Assembly (NCBI GenBank): GCA_027186245.1
Contig: CP114484.1
Location: 942,501-1,006,500 of the forward strand
Direction: 5' to 3'
From: Coriaria nepalensis
Lineage: Eukaryota > Streptophyta > Magnoliopsida > Cucurbitales > Coriariaceae
DNA length: 64,000 bases
The translations under genes were made by a program, and so were the position numbers. The notes below the pieces were generated by a model. That model was not told where the DNA came from. It ran no database searches and saw only the letters and a list, made by a program, of their open reading frames with translations. Shown piece by piece: positions 56,994-64,000 of this stretch (the stretch's first letter is position 1; every line of letters begins with the position of its first letter).

Positions 56994-59900
56994 ATGCAAG
57001 AAATCTTCGGATCAGTTCGATCTTCCTTGAGGTTTCCAGGTGGAGACGATGAAGGAGGATTTGGTGGCCTGGTCGAGAAGATAGGCTCGAGCATCAGAAA
57101 ATCTCGAATCGGATTGTTTTCTAGACAGTCGCTTGCGGCTCTGCCTCCTGCAATTAAAGTTGATGGGACTCCTCCGATCAGATGGCGGAAAGGTGAGTTG
57201 ATTGGCTGTGGTGCATTTGGTCGGGTCTATATGGGAATGAACCTTGATTCTGGAGAGCTTCTTGCTGTTAAACAGGTCTGACGATGATTCCAATTCCTAT
57301 TTCGTTCAGTTTTTTAGAAGATTTGAAGGTGACGATTTTTGAATTATGGTTTCAGGTCTCAATTGCGGCCAATAGTGCTTCAAGGGAGAAAACACAGGCA
57401 AGGATGTAACATTTTTGAAGTATCTGTGTTTTTAGTAAGTTAAGTCTAAAAGTTGATATCAAGCTCACACTTTTATGACTTCATTTCTTTAGGCTCACAT
57501 TCGAGAATTAGAGGAAGAGGTGAAACTTCTTAAGAATCTTTCACATCCCAATATCGTTGTAAGTATGCTCTTCTATTCTCTTATTCGAGTTGTGGTAACT
57601 GCTTTTGCCAATACCCTTTTTTCTTTGCGTTTCAGAGATATCTTGGAACCGCTAGAGAGGCAGAATCATTGAATATTCTGCTGGAGTTTGTTCCTGGGGG
57701 TTCCATATCATCCCTCTTGGGAAAATTTGGTTCTTTTCCTGAGTCTGTAAGTGACTACTATTTTTCAGACTCTACACTTGGGGTGTTTGCAATACTCGAA
57801 AACAATAATTGAAAAAATTTCATAAACAGGTTATAAAAATGTATACAAAGCAGCTCTTACTTGGTCTCGAATACCTTCACAAGAATGGAATCATGCACAG
57901 GGATATAAAGGTAAATCCCTTTCTCATTGTCTTTTGAGTAAAAACCCCTACATTTTGCACTACTCTGAAATCTAAAAATTGCATGCTTCACGTAGGGTGC
58001 AAATATTCTTGTTGACAATAAAGGATGTATAAAACTTGCTGACTTTGGTGCCTCCAAAAAAGTTGTAGAGCTGGTATGGCTATATTCATCAAATTTCACT
58101 TTCTATACATTTGAAATTACATAAGAATCGTTTGTATGACCCGTGCAGGCTACTGTTAATGGTGCTAAGTCAATGAAGGGCACACCCTATTGGATGGCTC
58201 CGGAAGTTATTCTCCAGACTGGTCATAGATTGTGAGGATCAGTAAACTTCTTTCTTACTTTTTTTCTTGTTAGATTTATCTTTTTTGTATAATCCTGTCT
58301 TTGGACCTTTTATGTTGAATTACGATTTTTTTAGCTCTGCCGATATATGGAGTGTTGGATGCACTGTAATTGAAATGGCGACAGGGAAGCCTCCTTGGAG
58401 CCAACAATATCAAGAGGTATCTTGTTAAAGCTACTTTTGATACCACCAATTTATTGCTTTATATATACACAACGTAAGTTAGATTTCTGTTTACTTCCGA
58501 AAAGTTTTGAAGCTAACTATAATTCTCTTTCAGGTTGCTGCACTTTTCCATATAGGGACTACTAAATCTCATCCACCCATCCCTGAGCAACTCTCTGCTG
58601 AGGCAAAGGATTTTCTGCTAAAATGCTTACAAAAGTATGTTCATGATTTTGGTTTTCTTCTTTCCTCCTAATCATTTTCCTTAGAAAACTCCCTACGAAA
58701 AAACCAGCCACATCTTACTATACAATCATTACATTACATCTAATGTGGTGGCAGGGAACCAGATTCAAGGCCCTCCGCATCAGACTTGCTACAGGTAAAA
58801 CGGCATTGTAAATATGTACCTTATCGATAGGCCATAAATTGAAGAACCTTGACAGACATCTATTTATGTGCTTTTGTGACTAAATACTTTTCATCCCTTT
58901 AATACACTTGTTTCCATGTGTAGCATCCATTTGTTTCACGAGAGCACCGAGATCCTCATCAAGGACTTCGCACCTCAATTATGGTTGGTACATTACCATA
59001 GGCTTTGCAAGTTCCATTGATCTCTCCATTTGATAATTCATCAATCACTTAACATTTGCACTTATAGCAGGAATCTCAAAACCAAACAACACCACCCGGA
59101 CTGAATCTTAATAACCCGTGAGTGTTTCATTTGATGTGGTTAAACTTTTGAATTTTAATTGTTTTTTATTATTGGTTGTTGAAATGATTGACTCGAGAGA
59201 TTTCGTTCATGCTGCAGCATGACTTCTTCGATCAGAAGATCAACCTGCATGGGGTTAAAGGATGTTTGTGAAATGGGTAGTATGAGGTCCTCAACCATAT
59301 TTCCTGAGAATTCATTTGGACTAGGATCCCAGTGGGGCTCTAGCAATTTTGATGATGATATGTGTCAGATAGATGATAAAGATGATATGATGCTCGGCCC
59401 ATCTGTAAATTACAAGTCAGTTATGTTGTCCAGTGACTTAAATAAGGTAACGATATGTTTTCCTGAAATTTATGTGCTTTAGATATTCACAATTCGATTT
59501 ATTAATATTTTGCCGGTTTTTTCGTTTAAATCAGAGTTTTAATCCTATGAGTGAGCCTAATGATGACTGGCCATGTAAGTTTGGTGAAAGTCTGGAACCG
59601 GACGGAAATAGAATGAACTTATCTCCTGCCGGTGACCCACGAGCATCTGCTAAGGGGGACATTGGCTTCACATTTCCGTGTGGTCCATCTGCAGTTGATG
59701 ATGATGATGAAGTTACTGAGTCAAAGATTAGAGCCTTCCTGGATGAGAAGGTACACTAGTATTCACAGAATTTTTTGGATGAGCCAGCCACCTCTATGCT
59801 TTTGGTTTATTTTTTCATAATTTTTTTTATTTTTCAATTGCTATGCCATACCTGCACAACATACGTAACGTATACTTTATACTTGATCTGTGAAATAAAT

Positions 59901-60558
59901 TAGGCTTTAGATCTGAAGAAATTACAAACACCTCTGTACGAAGAGTTCTACAGCACATTAAGTGCAGTTGGTACTCCAGCAGCGGCAGCTTCTGTAAAAG
60001 GTGAAAATGTTTCTAGTGTTTTAAACCTACCTCCAAAAAGCAAGTCACCAAGTCGATTTCCCAGTAGAAGATTTTCCACCCTTGGCGGTTCTACGACCAC
60101 GAGCCCTAATAGTCATATAAAATATGGGAGCAGCGTGCATGATAGAGCTTTGCAGGAAATTCCGCTGCCTCATGAGAGTGAATTCAAAGAAATGTTTATT
60201 GACCCAAAACAAGAATCCTTTATATCAAGGTTTGTCGTGTAAATTTGATGCTTTATATCAATATAATTGGATCTTTGCCAAATTTATGGCAGCCTAAGAA
60301 TGAGAACGGTGTGCTCGCAGTTTCTCAGAAAGACAACGAAAATGGAAAGAAGAGCTTGATGAAGAGCTTCAAAGGAAGCGAGGTAAGCTTGGAAACAATG
60401 TAAAATTCTATTGTAGATATGGTTTGCTCATTTTCCATGGCATGATGATAGAAATGGTGCATATTACAGAAATCATCCGTCAAGCAGGTGCAGGAGCAAA
60501 ATCACCGTCTGTAAATCGACAGAAAGATCGCCTACCATTTGCATTTTCAGGCAAATAG
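56994..60558 (+). CDS. ANP: MAP kinase kinase kinase of the ANP/NPK1 family
   Basis: Seventeen exons: 56994-57275, 57356-57397, 57493-57558, 57636-57746, 57830-57910, 57996-58073, 58149-58231, 58335-58416, 58534-58634, 58755-58794, 58924-58983, 59071-59117, 59218-59446, 59535-59750, 59904-60229, 60321-60382 and 60470-60558; 664 residues. The start MQEIFGSVR matches the ANP N-terminus; an upstream in-frame TTG is not used. Kinase motifs: [22 protein letters not shown] (Lys), MHRDIKGANIL (catalytic Asp), LADFGASK, and [10 protein letters not shown]. The regulatory C-terminal half is acidic ([20 protein letters not shown]) and ends with a basic coiled segment [16 protein letters not shown], the kinesin-binding/NACK region in NPK1. 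ANPs act in cytokinesis and oxidative-stress MAPK signalling. Intron 2 has a GC donor. Counterpart ANP3 (At3g06030), from memory. Confidence 0.95.
57398..57492 (+). other. GC-AG intron in the ANP kinase gene
   Basis: The exon ends AAAACACAG and the intron begins GCAAGG; the acceptor is TTCTTTAG. This joins SREKTQ to AHIRELEEE, the expected ANP sequence. No GT in frame can replace it. Confidence 0.75.
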
Positions 60559-63500
60559 ATTGAAATGTACCTTAACTAATCTATATTACTATGTCATTGG
60601 GGAAAGATTATCATCCCTTCCCTCAGAATCGGTCATGTAATGTACAAGTATTTGAGCACCCGACCTTTATCCGGAAGCAGTCGTGAAAAATTACACCTTC
60701 CTGTGGTATCTAAGTTCGAGTTCTCGGAATCCATCCAGAAGATGTCAACATAATATCATTTTACTTTCTCATTTACTCATGTACTAAAATAGTTTATCAC
60801 AACAATTGCAGTACTTGATTTTGTATTCGAAGCAAGAATTATTACATTTCAATACATAGAAGCAATGTCTTCTTCAATTTCTGCAAGCAAGATTTCTCTC
60901 TTTTATTTTATTTATTTTTTCACCCCCAAACCTGGCCTAATTATCCCTTGTGACCCCACTAAGTTGACATTTATCACCAAACGACACTACATTCTCGTAT
61001 ACATGATTTATCTTCCCTGTGCAGTTGACGATCTCCAAAATCTAAACCACAGCATGGTCAAAAGACTCATGAGGTTGGTGAGTAATGACTAAAGTAACCG
61101 AAGGAAGAACAAGGAGCTTCTTCCGCCAGAATGTGACATACCGGCCGACCTTTTGTTGTCCTTATGTTTCCTTGTTCATGACATAATGGCCAATTGAGAC
61201 TACATTTGCTATTGTCTTCAATTACATAAATAAATAAATTAAAAATAAAAATAAAAATTCTTTCGGCTCCTCAAAAGTCAAAAATTCAATGAAAAAACCC
61301 ACATGCAATGCTTATCAGGTTGCCGGTTGGTTTGTCAGGTCAAAACAACATAAGCCCATCACATTCGTAATCATCATCATTTTGAAGATTTCATGCCAAT
61401 TTATCAAAAGGTTTGCTGCTAAAGTATGGAGTAAAATGAACCGAAGTTATATATGCGCATTTAGACATCACATGAAAACTACTTTTTTTTTTTTTTTTTG
61501 TCTGTTAGTTAAAGGAGAACCTCTTGTCTCTTGACATGAAAGACCTGGATTCTTGGAAATCAACATGATGATGAAAGATATGCAAATATCATGGAGTCGT
61601 AGTGAATAATTAGTACCGACAAGTTTAATGATAAACAGTAACTAATTAGGTACATGATTAGTGCACTAATTAACGATCATGCATGCCGGTTGAGAATAAA
61701 TACATTATAAACTGTGGGCTTAGCTTAAAATAAAGATTGGAGTTTGAATCATCAAAAATATTATCGGATTTTGAACTAACCAAAAAAAAAAAGATAGAAA
61801 ATATACATGATGCAATAGAGATCGGATTGTTTTTCTTTGATCAAGTAATCAACTGCAATTACATTAATCTAATCATAATTAAGCCACCGGCATAACGCTT
61901 GCCGCTTGCATGTGAAGAATAGTTTAGGAATTGAAACTTTTAATAGTATAAAGCAAACACTTACAACGTTTAAAATAACGTTTGGGATAAGTACTTAGAC
62001 TAGTTTTTGTTTACATAAAGATTGAATACGTAAGCTTCCATAACTGGGTTTTCTTTGTGTTGTACTTTCCTTCTTTGTATTAAAAGAAAATAAGAGAAAT
62101 TAATGAATTAATTTAGTTAATGACAATGGACGAGAAAAGGTGACCACTAACATGGTAAAAAGGTGGTTTAGAGTGCTTTTGTTAATTTGCTTATGTCCCA
62201 GCCATGAACTGGATTCTTTGTCTTTTCTTTACAAAGTGATGTTAATTAAGAATCAAAATGAATGCTAGGTCTAAGCTTTTTGTTTAAGTAGGGCAAAAGG
62301 GGCATGACACAGTCTCATTTTTTTTTTAAAAGAATCTCCATTAGTGTACATATTGATTGATTAATATATAAACCCTAAAATTAAAAATATTATGTACCTT
62401 GCATGATGGATTCTGATGCATGTTAATTTGATATTCACTAGCTTTCTCTCTCACTTTCTCACTAAGCAAACAACTATTTTTAGCTCTGATGATCTCATAA
62501 AGAACCTAGCTTTGGTGTTTTGAAAAAGGTCTAATTGTAGCATGGTGATTAGTTTATAGTGGCCAAAGTTTAATTAACAGGTACTTTCTTCTTTTGTCAT
62601 ATAGCCAGAGGTATCTAGGTTATCTTGCTAAGCTGAGCATCAACACCTGATAATTAATCCCCGAACAACCGTGAGATCATCGCAGATGCTAATCGGAATG
62701 AGCGTAAACGGTCGATTAACCGGTTATTTGAGTGATTAATGGTTGAAAATAAAATGATCGGTTAACCGACTAACTAAAAAATTATAAAGAAATTGACCGA
62801 TAATGTCATAATATTTAGTCGATGATTAACGGTTAGTGATTAATTTACTCATTATTAGATATTAGAGGTGAAACATCAATCATTTTAAAATATGCTAATG
62901 ATAAAAATCTAAAATCTTAATTATCAACCCATCAACCTCTTAAATCAGCCCTTGTGATTAATTAACAAGTAGTTAACTGTATACTTAAAAGCTTATTATT
63001 CTTACTTTTGGCAAGTAAACAAGTAGCAGCTGTTCTTCCTGTGCTTACTTCTTGGGTTACGTAAAGTGTACCTACGCATATAGGACCACATGTCGTGTAC
63101 TTATGACATTGTTATCCAAATTGGGCTTAATGACTTCTTAATCAATTTTGATTCTTTTACAAACCTAACAAGATTTCACTTAAAAAAAAACCATAAGTGG
63201 GTGATTAATGATGAGGTTGATATTTGTAATCAAGTAATTTCAAGTTAAAATTGTTGGTAGCTAAATGGATGTAGTTAATAGTATAGAAAGTGGCATAGCA
63301 TTATTAGCATGTTAGTAGTAGACTAGTAGTAGCGTAGCCTAGTAGGTCATAGGTGCTACCTTTCAAAGACTGGCATGAGCAGCTGACTAGATTTTCAAAC
63401 ACTCCCTCTCCTCCACAGATTTTCAAGCCCCAAATCGTATGGCTATATAGCACACGAGAGATTTGCCCAAGTCGGCTTTCTCTTTCAATTTAATATCGAT

Positions 63501-64000
63501 ATATATATATATATATATATATTAATTTTAAATAAATTATAAAAAAAAAATTCAAAATACTTAAAAAGTCTCTAATCCTCGTTATTTGGATTTAGACCGG
63601 CGGCTTCCTTAAACAAGACCAGCTTGACAAACTCTGTCGGTCAATTTCTAATACCTATCTATTAATTTCAACGAAGTAGTAATACCACTAGACTAACAAC
63701 AAGTTCATTTCATTAACAAAACCCGTACTAACAATAACAATTAAGCATTACTAAAGAGCAAGCTTATTTAGTACTAATTATATAATTAACAGTTAATTAT
63801 ATTTATTAATATTATTTATATAATCTAATAAATTAAATTATTTAATGATATTAATCTCTAATTTATAGATAATTATATATGTTATAGCTGTAATTAGATC
63901 CACTTCCCTGACCAAAAGGAAGAATTAGATCTTCTTCCTCAGACAAAATCCTCATCGTCGTCAAAGTGTCCCTAGCTAGCTTCCTAGGGCCTAATTGTAG
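60559..64000. other. Right-end intergenic region
   Basis: The first ~300 bases are the kinase 3' UTR. The rest is AT-rich with no supported gene, a poly-T run at about 61483-61499, an A-rich run at 63183-63190 and (AT)n at 63498-63521. Confidence 0.5.

Noticed and set aside
60865..61534. Short frames right of the ANP gene
   Set aside because: No homology recognised, A/T-rich composition, no splice pattern; treated as spacer.

Overview
The window is nuclear DNA from a flowering plant, most likely a eudicot outside the Brassicaceae. The evidence is GT-AG introns that are often AT-rich, 5' leaders rich in CT repeats, plant-only families (MUTE, NIP aquaporin, HIPP, NPK1-type kinase), degenerate Copia and gypsy-type elements, and long AT-rich spacers. 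I recognise 14 genes that look intact, one hydrolase cut by the left edge, and several pseudogenes. Introns were placed by eye from splice signals, reading frame and remembered family sequences; nothing was aligned by computer.

Left part (1-15.6 kb), all on the plus strand: a DUF1749/UPF0613-type alpha/beta hydrolase (3' part), an NXPE-like Golgi protein, a TVP38/DedA membrane protein, a small conserved plant protein of unknown function, a LOG2-like RING ubiquitin ligase, and a HIPP metal-binding protein. Middle (15.6-30.6 kb): the stomatal bHLH regulator MUTE (minus), the boric-acid-channel aquaporin NIP7;1 (plus), an aluminium-induced YGL/LRDR protein (plus), and NAD(P)HX dehydratase (minus). 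Repeat-rich part (30.6-43.9 kb): Copia and gypsy-type remnants, an EFL1 pseudogene, broken copies of nearby loci, one small intact gene of unknown function at 38 kb, and a 70-bp tandem repeat. Right part (44-60.6 kb): mitochondrial peroxiredoxin PRXIIF (plus), an RHF1A-type RING-H2 ligase (minus), 3-ketodihydrosphingosine reductase TSC10 (plus), an ADP-glucose pyrophosphorylase large-subunit pseudogene (minus) carrying an organelle-like insertion, a GPI-anchored glycoprotein (plus) and an ANP/NPK1 MAP kinase kinase kinase (plus). 60.6-64 kb holds no gene I can support.

From memory, the gene order interleaves two Arabidopsis blocks that are duplicates of each other: about At3g06030-06150 (ANP3, GPI protein, PRXIIF, TSC10A, NIP7;1, MUTE, HIPP, LUL4) and At5g19050-19250 (hydrolase, TVP38-like, LUL3, HIPP, AILP1, NAXD, GPI proteins). 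This region would then keep the pre-duplication order. The genes are not one pathway; they are ordinary housekeeping and developmental neighbours.

The most notable structures are local duplications. A decayed collinear copy at 33.6-37.3 kb keeps both flanks of MUTE and the 5' end of NAXD, but the DNA between the flanks (MUTE itself) is gone. A 301-bp piece of TSC10 lies 7 kb from its source. The TSC10 promoter/leader is also repeated directly upstream of the GPI-protein gene, which may have recruited it. Three introns, in three unrelated genes, use GC donors.
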